64,000 bases of DNA, from assembly GCA_024500155.1 (NCBI GenBank), contig CM044872.1:56859460-56923459 (forward strand). The letters run 5' to 3'. Every line of letters begins with the position of its first letter. Positions within the stretch are counted from its first letter, which is position 1. Made by a program: the position numbers and the translations under genes. Shown here one piece after another: positions 12,001 through 21,753 of the stretch. The DNA is from Chenopodium formosanum (lineage: Eukaryota; Streptophyta; Magnoliopsida; Caryophyllales; Amaranthaceae). The notes beneath the pieces were generated by a model. That model was not told where the DNA came from, searched no databases, and saw only the letters and a list, made by a program, of their open reading frames with translations.

Positions 12001-15000
12001 AGGCGGAGAAGCTTCAGGCTGCAGTGGTGGCGATGGAGGGTGACGCTCTGCGGTGGCACCAATGGGAATCTCGACGGCGACCGGTGATTAACTGGGATGA
12101 CATGAAATTAAGGGTTCTCACACAATTCCGGCCTGTTAACGCCGGGACCCTTCACGAGCAATGGCTTGCTGTGACGCAAACCACCACCGTGGTGGACTAT
12201 CGGCGGGTCTTCATCGAAAAGGCTGCACCTCTACCAGGTATTCCCGAAAGTTTGTTGAAGGCCCAATTTATCAATGGTTTGAAGGATGAAGTGAAGGCTG
12301 AGATCCGTATGTTAAACCCGCTGAGTTTGGAGGATGCCATGGATCTGGCGGTGCGGGTTGAGGAGCGAAACCGGGTCGCCGGGCTTAAGAAAACAGGTGG
12401 GGTGTTTAATAGACATGGACCCTACTCTTACTTTAACAAAAGCCCGGCTACTACTATCTTAGGAACTGGGCCAGCCCAAACCATACCTCACAACCCAACT
12501 TACAACACCATAAACACTCAACCTTATAACCCAGCCAAAACCCAAACACAAAACAACCCAACACCCACCCAGCACATCCCAAAGTTCAATTGCTTCAGTG
12601 AATCACCCCGCAACGTCTAACTTCAACAGAGTAAGTTCCAGCCGTCGATTTAATGGTGAGGTCCGAAGGTTGACGGAAAGGGAAATTCAAGATAAAAAGG
12701 CGAAGGGCTTGTGTTTCCGGTGTTACGGTCGTTGGACGGGGCCTACTCACGTGTGTCCGGCCAAGCAACTTAGTGTTTTGTTGGTGGAGGAAGAGGAGTA
12801 TGACAATCCAGGGGAGTTAGCAATTATGGAGAACGTGGGAGGTGAAGAAGAGGAGGAAATGCCGACATTCATATCCATGAACTCAATTGTGGGCCTATCC
12901 AACCCCAAAACCATGCGGCCCCACGGCACAATCAATGGGCAAACCGTGATAGTGATGATCGATCCCGGCGCCACGCATAATTTCATAGCCCAACAAGCTG
13001 TGAAAACACTTGGGTTAACTATATCGGGAGACACCCCTTTTGGTGTTTCATTGGGCAATGGAGAGAACATTAAGGGAATGAGGGGGCAATGTAAGGGAGT
13101 GCGCTTGAATCTACAAGAAGGAGTGGAATTGGAGGAGGACTTCCTACCCCTTTAATTAGGCAACTCGGATGTGATATTGGGAATTCAATGGTTGGAAAAA
13201 CTTGGGGTTGTGCTTACAAATTAGAAGCTCCAAGAGATGACATTCACGCTCGACAATCGGTCGGTGACAATACGAGGTGATCCGAGTCTAGCTCGAACGG
13301 GAATTACCTTGAAGGCTATGATCAAGACCTTGAGAAAGGAGAGTGGAGGACTACTTGTTGAGTTGAACCGAATTCAGGGCACGAAGGAAGAAGGGAGAGC
13401 AGAAGAGGTTCCTGAATTTTTGGCAGGGGTAATACATGAGTATAAAGGGGTATTTGAGGCTCCTAAAGGGCTGCCACCTACTAGAAATCATGAGCACTCA
13501 ATTATACTTAAGGAAGGCACTAATCCCGTGAGCGTCCGACCATATCGATATCCTCAATTCCAAAAGGATGAGATCGAGAAATTAATTGGAGAGATGTTAG
13601 AAGCCGGGATTATCAAACCTTCAACTAGCCTTTTTTCGAGCCCGGTTCTTTTGGTGAAAAAGAAGGATGGGTCTTGGCGTTTTTGTGTGGACTATCGTGC
13701 TCTAAACAAAGAAACCGTGCCCGATAAATATCCCATTCCCGTGATTGATGAGCTCCTTGATGAATTGAATGGGGCACAAGTGTTCTCCAAGCTTGATCTT
13801 AAAGCCGGGTACCACCAAATTTTAGTGAAGCCGGAGGATACACACAAGACGGCTTTTCGAACCCACGAGGGCCACTACGAGTTCCTTGTGATGCCGTTTG
13901 GACTCACAAACGCTCCGGCCACCTTCCAATCGCTCATGAATGAGGTATTTCGTCCTCACTTGCGCAAATTTGTCCTTGTATTTTTTGATGATATATTGAT
14001 TTATAGTGCTAACAAGGATGATCATATTATTCATTTGAGGATTGTTTTAGCCACGCTTGAGAAACATACTTTATTTGCAAATATGAAAAAATGTGAATTT
14101 GGTAAGGAGATAGTGGCATATTTGGGCCACGTAATATCCAAGGAGGGGGTTTCGGTGGATCAGGACAAAGTTAGGTCCATGTTAGCTTGGCCCACTCCTA
14201 AATCCTTGAGAGATTTAAGGGGATTCCTTGGGCTTACAGGATACTACCGCAAGTTCATCAAAAATTACGCCCAAATTGCTTATCCCCTCACTGATCAACT
14301 AAGGAAGGATAATTTTGGGTGGACCTCCATGGCCGACACCGCCTTTCAGCAGCTCAAAGAAGCGATGACATCAGCGCCGGTTTTAATCATGCCGAATTTC
14401 CAGAAAACCTTCATAGTCGAATCCGATGCCTCTGGATTTGGGCTCGGTGCAGTTTTAATGCAAGAGGGGCGACCCGTGGCTTATTTTAGTAAGGTGCTTG
14501 GTCCCGGAGGAAGGAGTAAGTCGATTTACGAGAAGGAATTAATGGCCGTGTGCTTAGCGGTGCAAAAGTGGAAGCACTACTTGCTTGGGAGGAGATTTGT
14601 AGTGAGGAGTGATCAGCAAAGCCTCAAATATATCACACAACAAAGAGAAATCGGCATGGAGTATAAAAAATGGGTGCGGAAGTTGATTGGCTTTGATTTT
14701 GATCTCCAATATAAACCGGGGGTCGCTAATAGGGTGGCCAACGCACTTTCGAGGAGGGGAGAAGAAGAGCAGAGAAAGAATTGGGGGCGTTGCTGTCCAC
14801 GCAAGGAGTGGATTGGGGTATTTTGAAGCAAGAAATTGAGAGGGATAAGGAGTTACAACACTTGAGGAAGGCCGTGGAAAAAGGGGAAGCCATGGTTGGA
14901 TACACAATTGAGCACCAGCAATTATGTTACAAAGGGCGCGTGGTGATTCCTCGCCATTCGAGTGTCAGGGCTGCCCTGTTCAAGGCATACCACGACTCTC

Positions 15001-17843
15001 CGGAGGGGGGGTCATACTGGAGAAACCAAGACTTATTTGAGGCTAGGAGCGGAGTGGTTCTGGAGCGGTATGAGGAAAGATGTGTCGGAGTATACGCGGC
15101 AGTGTATGGTGTGTCAGAGAAACAAGATGTCGCAACAGTCCTCGGCCGGATTATTACAACCCTTACCCGTGCCGGAGCGGATTTGGGAGGATGTGACGAT
15201 GGACTTTATTGAAGGCCTTCCTCGCTCCAAAGGAATTGACACAATTCTTGTGGTAGTAGATAGACTGTCAAAATATGCTCACTTTATAGGGCTTAAACAC
15301 CCCTTTACCGCGTATGGAGTTGCTGAAATTTTTGTAAGGGAAGTGGTGCGGTTGCACGGAGTTCCGGGAAGCATTATCACCGACAGGGATCGAATCTTTG
15401 TGAGTATATTTTGGAAGGAATTGTTTCGTTTACAAGGGACCGATTTGAAGAGAAGCACCTTGTACCACCCACAAACGGATGGCCAATCCGAGGTGGTCAA
15501 CAAAAGACTCGAAACTTATTTGCGTTGTTTCGCTAGTGAGCAACCCAAATCGTGGGCAAGGTGGTTGCCCTGGGCAGAGTACTCGTATAACACCACCCCA
15601 TACTCTTCCACCCTTTGCACACCCTTCAAGGCGGTGTATGGCAGAGAGCCACCACGCTTGATCAGGGTGGGAGTTGGACAGACCCCAGTAGATACGGTTG
15701 AGAAGGTGCTGCGGGAAAGGGATATCATGTTAGATGAGTTGAAGTTCAATTTGCTTCGTGCTCAGCAAATCATGAAGAAGAATGCAGATCTTAAGAGAAG
15801 GGAAGTGGAATTTTCAGTGGCCTCAAACTTCAGCCGTATCGGCAAAAGTCATTGGCAAGGCGCCCCTTTGAGAAGCTGGCTGCCAGGTTCTATGGCCCTT
15901 TTGAGGTCATTCAGCGCGTGGGTAAAGTGGCATACAAGTTGAGGCTGCCAGATCAGTGCAAGCTACATCCGGTTTTTCATGTTTCGCAACTCAAGCAAGT
16001 GGTGGGGGATAGTTATCACGCTCCTACTATTCCAGACCAGATAACACCAGAGCTGGAGCTCGTGGTAGTGCCTGAAGCGGTTCTGGAGACACGGGCAAAG
16101 GCAGGGCAGGGGACGGATATTGAGGTCCTTATTAAGTGGCACGGGGTGCCTGATTTTGAGTCTACCTGGGAAGACCCTGCAGCTATCAATGCCGCCTTTC
16201 CTGACTTCCACCTTGCGGACAAGGTGGCTGTTTTAGGGGGGGGGGTGTTGCAATGCACTCACCCTCACCACCAATCACAATCACTTACAGCAGGAGACAA
16301 AGACAAAAGCAGCCACAGCAAGAGGGAACACAGCAGCAGGGGACGGCTCACCACACTGCTCCTCTTCAAGCAGCAACGGCTCTTTAGTGCAGAGCAGGAC
16401 TTTGGCTTATTAGCCCTCATGTGAGCAATTTAGCAAGAAGATAAGAAAAGTAGCTAGAGCAATTAAGGCATTAGGCCAATGAGAAGAAGGGAAGGAGTAG
16501 TATAAATATTGTAAGCCTTAGATGGCATAACTATCCAGAAATTGTATGAGGAAACCTTGGAGAGTAATGGCCTAAAGCCATTGAACGCTGTACGCTTTTG
16601 CAAATTAATCAAATCATCCAACCTTTCACTTAATTTTCTGTCTAAAATTACTTAGAGTATTCCAGATGATTTGATGGTAGCAACTGTCTGAAGTGGGCTT
16701 TTGGGTGATGTGATTAAACAAAATGCTAGTATTTTCTGAATGAAGAAATTGTGATTGTGTTGGTTTATCTGTTAATGATGTGATATTCATAATGTAAACA
16801 GCCATATTGGATATTTACAAACTACTACTCTGTATTGTATTATCTTGATTTTTTCTGTGCGTTTAAATAAGTGGCAAGGGTATGGAAATTGCAAGTATAT
16901 ATATTGAGCAAAAATTTTGTTTCTCAATTTCCTTTTTTAATGCTTTTGAGCTACTTGCTTGTGCAGTGGGGACGAGTGTTCTGTCATCAGAAATACGGAA
17001 GTCGAAATTGTGGTTCCTGCTCATGAATTTGGTCTTGTGTTTGGTGAAGGTAGTGCTAATCTGTCTCGTCTGAGACAGGTAATCAGCCTATATCTAGACT
17101 CTTACTTTCATTGGGGGTGTGTGGTGCAGTGGAATTTGGGAAGGGTGATTTAAACAAAATAGTATCTTGAGGTGATTAGCTAGGATGCTGTATTTCTGCA
17201 TTATGCATTTTGCTTTATGTCAAATTTATGTCAAAAGATAGCTGCTTGGAGTCTAAACTTTAACTGTTATTAGACCTTCAGTAACTATCGCAAAGATTTC
17301 TGGTCACTACCTCTTCGTATCTACACTTTTAAGTGCTTTTGGAATATGTACCTTCTTAAAAATCTTGTTTTTAAAATCCTTTTGATGACTCGTGCTGTCT
17401 GATCCTTTCTGACATCTGTTTCCCAAGAATCACTTAAGGTCTGGGATCTACAATTCTACATGAAGGACAAATTGGCACTATTCTAGTGACCTGCATAAGT
17501 TTCATATAATTAGCTCTCAACTGCATTACTGCTGTGCTTTTCCGTTTGTCGTCCCACGAAAATGTTCATAATTACTTCTATATATGTTTTTGCTTTTGTT
17601 GGCGTAGTAGTGTAGTTCTACATTAGTGCTAAGCTGATGCTTACTTGCATTGATCAGAAACTATCATATTGACCTAATTGTTATTTGGACTAGATTTCAG
17701 GTGCAACTGTCATTGTTCATGATCCTTCTCCTGGAACCGATGGTAAGGTTATCATATGCGGGACCCCTAATCAAACCCTGGCAGCAAAGAGCATGCTTTA
17801 TGGCTTTATAATGAGCAACCGTGATTGTGTGATCATTAAGTAA
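1..17843 (+). CDS. Multi-KH-domain RNA-binding protein, HEN4-like (5' end outside window)
   Basis: Exons are 1-426, 1534-1899, 2445-2670, 8418-8629, 8740-8798, 16967-17078 and 17694-17843 (stop TAA). All junctions are GT-AG and phases agree, giving 516 C-terminal residues. The first KH domain (VAFRLLSPIQAG) has a GHGG nucleic-acid loop. The second (VAFRLLCPTYAA) has a degenerate DWGG loop, and the third (TAKLLISCSQVN) has lost the GxxG. The last (EIVVPAHEFGLVFGEGS) has a GEGS loop and ends at the C-terminus (CVIIK). Plant KH proteins of the HEN4/FLK type carry several such domains and act in pre-mRNA processing and flowering or floral identity control; this paralogue's target is unknown. Intron 3 (5.7 kb) and intron 5 (8.2 kb) are swollen by transposons, yet the coding frame is intact. 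For exon 3 I chose the donor at 2671 (GCGG|GTAAGA), because only it keeps frame with exon 4; a second donor lies at 2688. Confidence 0.85.
3930..4050. mobile_element. Tourist/PIF-Harbinger-like MITE
   Basis: The 121-bp element starts GGGTATGTTCTCAT and ends ATGAGAACAGGCCC, which are inverted repeats with two mismatches. It is flanked by TAA on both sides (3927-3929 and 4051-4053), the 3-bp target duplication typical of PIF/Harbinger. The interior contains GAACT repeats and no coding capacity. Confidence 0.6.
4243..4844. mobile_element. Foldback MITE of Mutator (MULE) type
   Basis: Two arms of roughly 270 bp (about 4243-4510 and 4565-4844) are inverted copies of each other around a short spacer, so the element is almost entirely hairpin. 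It starts GGGTTTTTCTA and ends TAGAAAAACCC. A perfect 9-bp direct repeat, AAAAAACAA, flanks it at 4234-4242 and 4845-4853. A 9-bp target duplication is diagnostic of Mutator-like transposition. There is no transposase, so it is non-autonomous. Confidence 0.8.
5015..5446. mobile_element. Candidate MITE with imperfect terminal inverted repeats
   Basis: The segment begins GGCTCTGTTTGGTAAACAGC and ends with the inverted relative ...CACCAAGCACGACC. Internal motifs (AATAAGCT, AACTTGTTTGACC) recur in inverted form. AAA lies on both flanks, which is too weak to prove a target duplication. The family is uncertain, either hAT- or Tourist-like. Confidence 0.45.
6412..6590 (+). mobile_element. tRNA-derived SINE
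   Basis: An internal RNA polymerase III promoter is visible: box A-like TGGTGCAATGG near 6419 and box B-like GTGTTCGATCC near 6474, about 50 bp apart. A non-tRNA body (GGATTAGTCCAAAGGGTGAA) and a short A-rich tail at about 6582 follow. This is the usual layout of plant SINEs. The open frame across it is incidental. Confidence 0.6.
6694..7080. mobile_element. Foldback MITE of Mutator (MULE) type, AACTACC family
   Basis: The 387-bp element has ends GGACATTTTGT and ACAAAATGTCC and long arms rich in AACTACC/GGTAGTT repeats. A perfect 9-bp direct repeat, TAAATTTTA, flanks it (6685-6693 and 7081-7089). The centre contains inverted CACGTG-bearing segments (GGCACGTGA). There is no coding capacity. 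Its termini resemble those of the element at 54922-55484. Confidence 0.8.
7150..7320. mobile_element. Degenerate Stowaway-related MITE
   Basis: The segment aligns by eye with the interior of the clear Stowaway element at 21346-21590: ACTCATGACCCAC resembles GCACATGATCCAC, followed by AACCATATTTTAA and ATATGAGGTGCATTTTTCTTA. Its own termini are eroded (TTGCAAGTTGCAACAC at one side, GTTACAACAATTG at the other), so the boundaries are approximate. Confidence 0.4.
8938..10049 (-). mobile_element. RTE-type LINE, 5'-truncated and frameshifted
   Basis: Read on the minus strand, reverse-transcriptase blocks appear in order: VFIDLEKAYAKVPREVLW (near 10,040), GLHQGSTLSP (near 9,865), catalytic MVFADDIVLVDET (9,779), LSRSKTEYLICCFG (near 9,660), then a C-terminal RWMYRNTLRDKIKNEVIRKK block (near 9,315) and GRRRPKMTWLGRVRKD (near 9,110). 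They lie in several frames, so the copy is dead. No endonuclease domain precedes the RT, which is usual 5' truncation. The 3' end is typical of plant RTE: a conserved block around TAGCCGACCCCAATTATAGG near 8,970, then short TTGA repeats at 8,938-8,950. It lies antisense in intron 5 of the KH gene. Confidence 0.8.
10050..10956 (+). other. Intron 5 of the KH gene between LINE and chromovirus
   Basis: This stretch contains CCACCA-rich low-complexity sequence (10,110-10,200) and otherwise AT-rich DNA. I see no gene or recognisable mobile element in it. The last five bases before the chromovirus LTR (GATGA, 10957-10961) form its target duplication. Confidence 0.5.
10962..11377 (+). repeat. 5' LTR of the chromovirus
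   Basis: The 416-bp repeat begins TGCAATGCAC and ends GAGTATTCCA (TG...CA). It contains TAGTATAAATATTG at about 11,211, a plausible core promoter. The partner LTR is at 16249-16664. Confidence 0.95.
11380..11391 (+). other. Primer binding site (initiator tRNA-Met type)
   Basis: TGGTATCAGAGC lies two bases after the 5' LTR. It is complementary to the 3' end of plant initiator tRNA-Met, the usual primer for Ty3 elements. Confidence 0.9.
11396..12620 (+). pseudogene. Chromovirus gag, frameshifted
   Basis: The frame starting at 11,396 (MPPTPLTVTPELEEKVEEMF) encodes a charged coiled-coil-like N-terminus and stops at 11,866. The capsid region (RKLDLPTFDGCDPDGWILRG, then EAEKLQAAVVAMEGDALRWH and WLAVTQTTTVVDYRRVF) continues in another frame up to 12,620. 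The shift falls in or near a tandem 7-bp repeat (GGGAACT, about 11,797-11,822), where gain or loss of a unit changes frame. Gag forms the virus-like particle in which reverse transcription occurs; this copy cannot make it in one piece. Confidence 0.85.
12598..16236 (+). pseudogene. Chromovirus pol (zinc knuckle-PR-RT-RH-INT-chromodomain), multiply broken
   Basis: The zinc knuckle is CFRCYGRWTGPTHVC near 12,712. The protease core reads DPGATHNF instead of DSGATHNF, so the active-site Ser is replaced by Pro. Two stops interrupt the frame, at 13,153-13,155 and 13,222-13,224. RT (WRFCVDYRALNKETVPDKYP, VFFDDILIYS) and RNase H (FIVESDASGFGLGAVLMQE) are open from 13,237 to about 14,770, where the frame shifts. 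A second shift occurs in a run of seven G near 15,005. The integrase keeps its catalytic DFIEG, ITDRD and QTDGQSE blocks. A further shift at about 15,820 coincides with a small deletion. The chromodomain-like tail (EVLIKWHGVPDFESTWEDP) ends near 16,236. Confidence 0.88.
16235..16248 (+). other. Polypurine tract of the chromovirus
   Basis: An A followed by ten G and then TGT lies immediately before the 3' LTR. This is the expected position of the plus-strand primer. Confidence 0.8.
16249..16664 (+). repeat. 3' LTR of the chromovirus
   Basis: This LTR is 416 bp, the same length as the 5' copy. It starts TGCAATGCAC, ends GTATTCCA, and is followed by target duplication GATGA (16665-16669). I count seven substitutions and no indels against the 5' LTR. 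Confidence 0.95.
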
Positions 17844-18293
17844 TAGGCCTTTCATGCTTGTTACAAAATCTACAATATTTTGTGTATGTAATGTAGATAG
17901 TTTGCATGTCTCCTGTATATGTTAGCAGCGAAGTGATTCGGAAGTTGCTAGTCAAATTTTCGTAGTATAAGAGGGAATGGGATGCTTGCTTAAACAATCA
18001 AGGCGTCAGGGGTGTTTAGTTGTACACTATGATCTCTAGGTGAAAGCAACGTAAAATTTGGTTAGTTAGGAAACTATGCAAGAATATTGATGTTAGGAAA
18101 CACATTCTATTAAACTATGTAAGTTTGAACAACAAATCAAGATTTTAAATTATGAAGCTATGCTGGTTTTATCAATCATCAATAACTATATACTAAAAGA
18201 CACGTTGATAATAACTTACAAAAATGACTTGACAAATCTTTCTACAATTTTTTTTTTTTTTTGTGAAGTTTTCTGAAAAAAAAAAAAAAAATA

Positions 18294-18624
18294 CTATTCT
18301 CACCAAGTCACCTTCCTTTTATTATATGTCTACTTTCCTTTTTTAGGTCATCACAATTAAGTGTATGTTTCTATTTATAGGTTGTATTTTTTTAAAATAT
18401 TATTCTCTTTTTGATGATTTGTCATTTTTTTTTTTTTTTTTTTTTTTTTGACATTAATTTCCAATACTTTTTCTCTCTTAATTCCCAACCACTTTTTCTA
18501 TCTATGTCTCTCTAACCCAACATGCATATTTATACTCCAATTATTAGTTAGTTTTAAGGAATCTTTAACTTTTTTAATTACCATGTAAATGATAAATAGG
18601 CATATAATAAAAGGATGGAGGGAG
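18294..18624. mobile_element. Stowaway-like MITE, one end eroded
   Basis: The right end, CATATAATAAAAGGATGGAGGGAG followed by TA, matches in inverted form CACCTTCCTTTTATTATATG at the left. The GGAGGGAG|TA end is typical of Stowaway (Tc1/mariner) elements. The left boundary is approximate. A long T run lies inside. Confidence 0.45.
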
Positions 18625-18735
18625 TATTCTATATTCCATATATCATGTGCATGTTACATTTCTTTCTATTTTATTTCATCCTACTTTCTAATCATAATTC
18701 TTAACTAAAATTTTAACTAAATATTGTTTTAAATA

Positions 18736-18836
18736 TATAACATATCTTTTATTGTGTGGAAGAGAATATTTTGGGAAAAATATATAATAACATATCTTTT
18801 ATTGTGTGGAAGAGAATTTTTAGGGAAAATTATATA
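18736..18836. repeat. Two-copy 50-bp tandem repeat
   Basis: AACATATCTTTTATTGTGTG followed by GAAGAGAAT occurs at 18,739 and again 50 bp later at 18,789, with only a few differences downstream. Confidence 0.75.
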
Positions 18837-19140
18837 ATATTATTATATTTAACTTAAGTGGATCAAACAATTGTGATAATTTTTGGGGAATTTTTAAACA
18901 AAATCTAATACAACCTCCATTTGCTTAAAAAGAAAATTTTATGACATTGGAATATTGAAACAAAAAGAAATCTTTCTTATGCATAAAATTAAATATGTAT
19001 ATTGTTTCTAATAAAAAATTAAATATGTATGTCAGATTGTAATAGTTAAATCTACGAAAAGAAAAATATTAGCTAAAATGGCATATGAAAAAAATAAATT
19101 TATTTCAATTCTTTATACACCATATTTATTAGTAATTACG

Positions 19141-19170
19141 ACAATGCATTTGCACGGGACCTACACTAGT
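19141..19170 (+). mobile_element. Helitron-like 3' terminus (remnant)
   Basis: ATGCATTTGCACGGG is followed by ACCTACACTAGT. A GC-rich palindromic block a few bases before CTAG, followed by T, is the usual plant Helitron 3' end. The palindrome is degenerate and no 5' end was identified. Confidence 0.35.
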
Positions 19171-19290
19171 TTCTGAAATTACTATTCCATAGTAAGAGTA
19201 CATGTGATGCAACATAATTCATATATTAAATGAATTGTTTCTTGGGGGGTTTTGAGAGTGGCTCTTTGTGAAAGGTGTTACGAAGTATAA

Positions 19291-19418
19291 ATATAAATAC
19301 TATCTTCGATTTTTTTTAGTTGCAACTTTGGAATATTTTATATCTCATAAATAATACTCCAAAATTGCAACAAAAAAAAAATCGAAGGTAGTATTTTTTT
19401 ATTTTTATTTATATTTTT
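19291..19418. mobile_element. Small foldback element
   Basis: The left arm (TACTATCTTCGATTTTTTTT, then AGTTGCAACTTTGGAATA) is inverted in the right arm (TACTCCAAAATTGCAAC, then ATCGAAGGTAGTA). The loop is about 15 bp. The size and AT-rich hairpin suggest a Stowaway-like MITE; terminal motifs are eroded. Confidence 0.5.
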
Positions 19419-20671
19419 GAAAAAAACGGAGCATAAATATTAATATTTTTAAAATAAAGATAAGTAAATAATATTTGCATGATAATGAATTTTGTTCTTT
19501 TTAATTTTTTTAAAATAATGTTTCAAGGTAGTTTTACTAGATTATGATAGAGTAGGTAGAATATTCTCTTATTATTAGGTTTAATATTCTCATATTATGT
19601 TTTTTAGGTTAAGTATTGGCACATAACTGTTATTTAAATAGCAGCTATAAGACTTATACAATATTAGTATAAAATATATGTATAATAGTACATTAAAAAT
19701 ACTACTCTAAGTATAATAATACATTAAAACTACCATTGCAGCAATAAAAATCACAAAAATTAAGTGAATTTACTCATTAGCCCTCCTATATACATCCCTA
19801 ACAAATAGCAATATTTTTTTTTATCAACAATTAAAAATAATAATTATCATCATTCACCTTTGTAGCTCTTTAAACAAAAGCAACAAAATATTTTTAATGT
19901 AACTATATATACTACTCTGATTAGATTCATTGACCATCCACAAATATATTGTGATTTAAGAAGTAAGAAGAATTCTGCACTTACGTATTTCTTGGAGCTT
20001 TAGTGTGTCGAGCAAACATCTTATAAGAATGTAATTTCCCTTCCAATTATTGTAAAAGTTGAGCAACTCTTTTAACAAAATCTCAAGTAATGCATTTAAA
20101 AAAAACGGAGGGAGTATAATATATTATTGTATATCCGATTAATTTAAAAGTTTGTCAAATCAAAATCATGGCAAATTTAAAATAAATCGGAAGTACAATA
20201 AACAAAAAATTGTTAGGTGAGCAATCTGTCGAACCTTCCAATGTTTTCCGCTACTTGCCAGTTGTTTATACTAATCCCACAACGGCTATTAGATCCATCC
20301 CTCAATTCATTTCCCTTGTTTTGTTCTCTTCCGACCCCTGTTTCTCCGCATATTCTCTCTCCGCCTTTTATTTTTCCCATACAGATGTTTATTTTTCCCG
20401 TTTGATTTTCAAACAAATTTTCTTATTTTTGAACCTTAAAACTAGTTTATTGATTTTTCAAAACAAGAAATAAACATTACTTTTTTTTTTGAAAAAACAT
20501 TACTTATTTATTATTTCACTAAATGTCAATTGATAAATTTTTTTTATTTTCCATATCTTTATCAGATTTATTTCATAATTAGAATTTATTGGTAATTTCC
20601 TAAACATTACTTACTTATTTCATTACGTCCTAAGGGTAAAGCGATAATTTTCTAAGGGTAAATTGGTAATT

Positions 20672-20852
20672 TTAACCCTATACCCTAACCCTAAACCCAA
20701 ACCCTAAAGTCTAAACCCTAAACCTTTATGCCTTAACCTTAACCCTAAATCCTAACCCTTTCCCTTTCAAAAGAAGGAAAAAAAAAATCTGAATCCTTTA
20801 CTCAAACTCCTAACCCTAAACCCGAACACTTAATTGATAACCCTAAATCCTA
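20672..20852. repeat. Degenerate telomere-like repeat tract
   Basis: Many irregular CCCTAAA/CCCTAA units occur (for example CCCTAACCCTAAACCCAAAC near 20,682), mixed with variants such as CTTAACCCT. The plant telomere unit is CCCTAAA, so this is an interstitial, diverged version. A minor continuation lies near 20,880 and 20,990. Confidence 0.65.
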
Positions 20853-21345
20853 CGTGTAAAACATTTTCCCAATTTAAAATCCTAACCTTAAGCCTTGCAT
20901 TTCTACACTATGCCATTTACAATTATACCTCTCATGTACACTTAAATATACAATTTTACCTTTGATTTTATTTATGTAAAGTATTAAACCTTAACCCTAT
21001 GCCTTGAATTTCAATTGAAATATTGTGTTGCTGGTGTCCATTGTTGAATATTTACCCAAAGTCATTTACAATTATATATATACTTCTCATTTTACATAAT
21101 GGTACTTGAATATCCTTTGATAAACAAATTTTGTTTACATGGGATAATATGGACTTTTATTTTCTCTTGGGCACATTTGACATATTTTTATTTGTAGTTT
21201 TAATGCATCGTGAGCCGCATACGTCAATACATGATATGATGCTAGGTGGCAGATACCAAGTCTCAAGGATATTTATGTACCGGGTAATATGATAATTGAC
21301 AAAGGTCAAACTCACATGATGACACTTAGACCAAAATAATTACTA

Positions 21346-21590
21346 CTTCCTCCGTTTCTTTATAGTTGCAACATTTCTTTAAAATGGAAATATCATAATA
21401 GTTGCAACACACTATAAACGGAAGGTTATGGTGAAAATTGTACTTTATCTTTATTTAAAGCACATGATCCACTTGATTATATTCCTAACAACCTTTTAAC
21501 CATATTTTAAGTGTATTATATTATGTGAGGTCTACTTTTCTTAAACATCGTAATAAAGCGTGTGTCGCAACTATAAAGAAACGGAGGAAG
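21346..21590. mobile_element. Stowaway MITE
   Basis: Terminal inverted repeats CTTCCTCCGTTTCTTTATAG and CTATAAAGAAACGGAGGAAG are perfect. TA lies on both sides (21344-21345, 21591-21592), the target duplication of Tc1/mariner-type elements. The length is 245 bp with no coding sequence. It sits about 160 bp upstream of the PPR start codon, so it may overlap that promoter. Confidence 0.88.
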
Positions 21591-21721
21591 TATTAAACAA
21601 ACTGTTCTAACCTTCCAAAGTGTGTTACAAAACACCTGAATAATTAAATGTCAGTTATCCAATCCCAAAACTAGACATCTTAGCAATTAAGTCAACTACA
21701 CTCTGGTTCATACAGACGAGA

Positions 21722-21742
21722 ATGAACAACTTGAGGCCATAA
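21722..21742 (+). promoter_or_regulatory. Short upstream ORF before the PPR start
   Basis: ATG at 21,722 opens a six-codon frame (MNNLRP) ending in TAA, 11 bases before the PPR ATG. If transcription starts upstream of it, it would be a minimal uORF. The transcription start is not known. Confidence 0.35.
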
Positions 21743-21753
21743 ACCAACAAGTC

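Larger units (their letters stand above)
10962..16664 (+). mobile_element. Ty3/gypsy chromovirus LTR retrotransposon, complete length but disabled
   Basis: The 5,703-bp element has two 416-bp LTRs and a perfect target duplication, GATGA (10957-10961 and 16665-16669). It carries an initiator-Met-type primer binding site, gag, protease, RT, RNase H, integrase and a C-terminal chromodomain-like region, followed by a G10 polypurine tract. The order PR-RT-RH-INT and the chromodomain place it among the chromoviruses (Tekay- or Reina-like; clade not settled). It lies sense within intron 5 of the KH gene. The LTRs differ at 7 of 416 positions by my count (about 98.3% identity), which points to a recent insertion. 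The coding region nevertheless carries several frameshifts and two in-frame stops. Confidence 0.93.
17844..21720. other. Intergenic region between the KH and PPR genes
   Basis: No gene is supported here. The first few hundred bases are probably the KH 3' UTR and terminator. The rest is AT-rich and contains MITE-like elements (18294-18624, 19291-19418, 21346-21590), a 50-bp tandem duplication (18736-18836), a Helitron-like terminus (19141-19170) and a telomere-like tract (20672-20852). A Stowaway-type end (ACGGAGGGAGTA, about 20,105) has no clear partner. Confidence 0.65.

Noticed and set aside
14554..14907. Two antisense ORFs opposite the RNase H/integrase junction
   Set aside because: They are mirror frames of conserved retroelement coding sequence, with no domain of their own.
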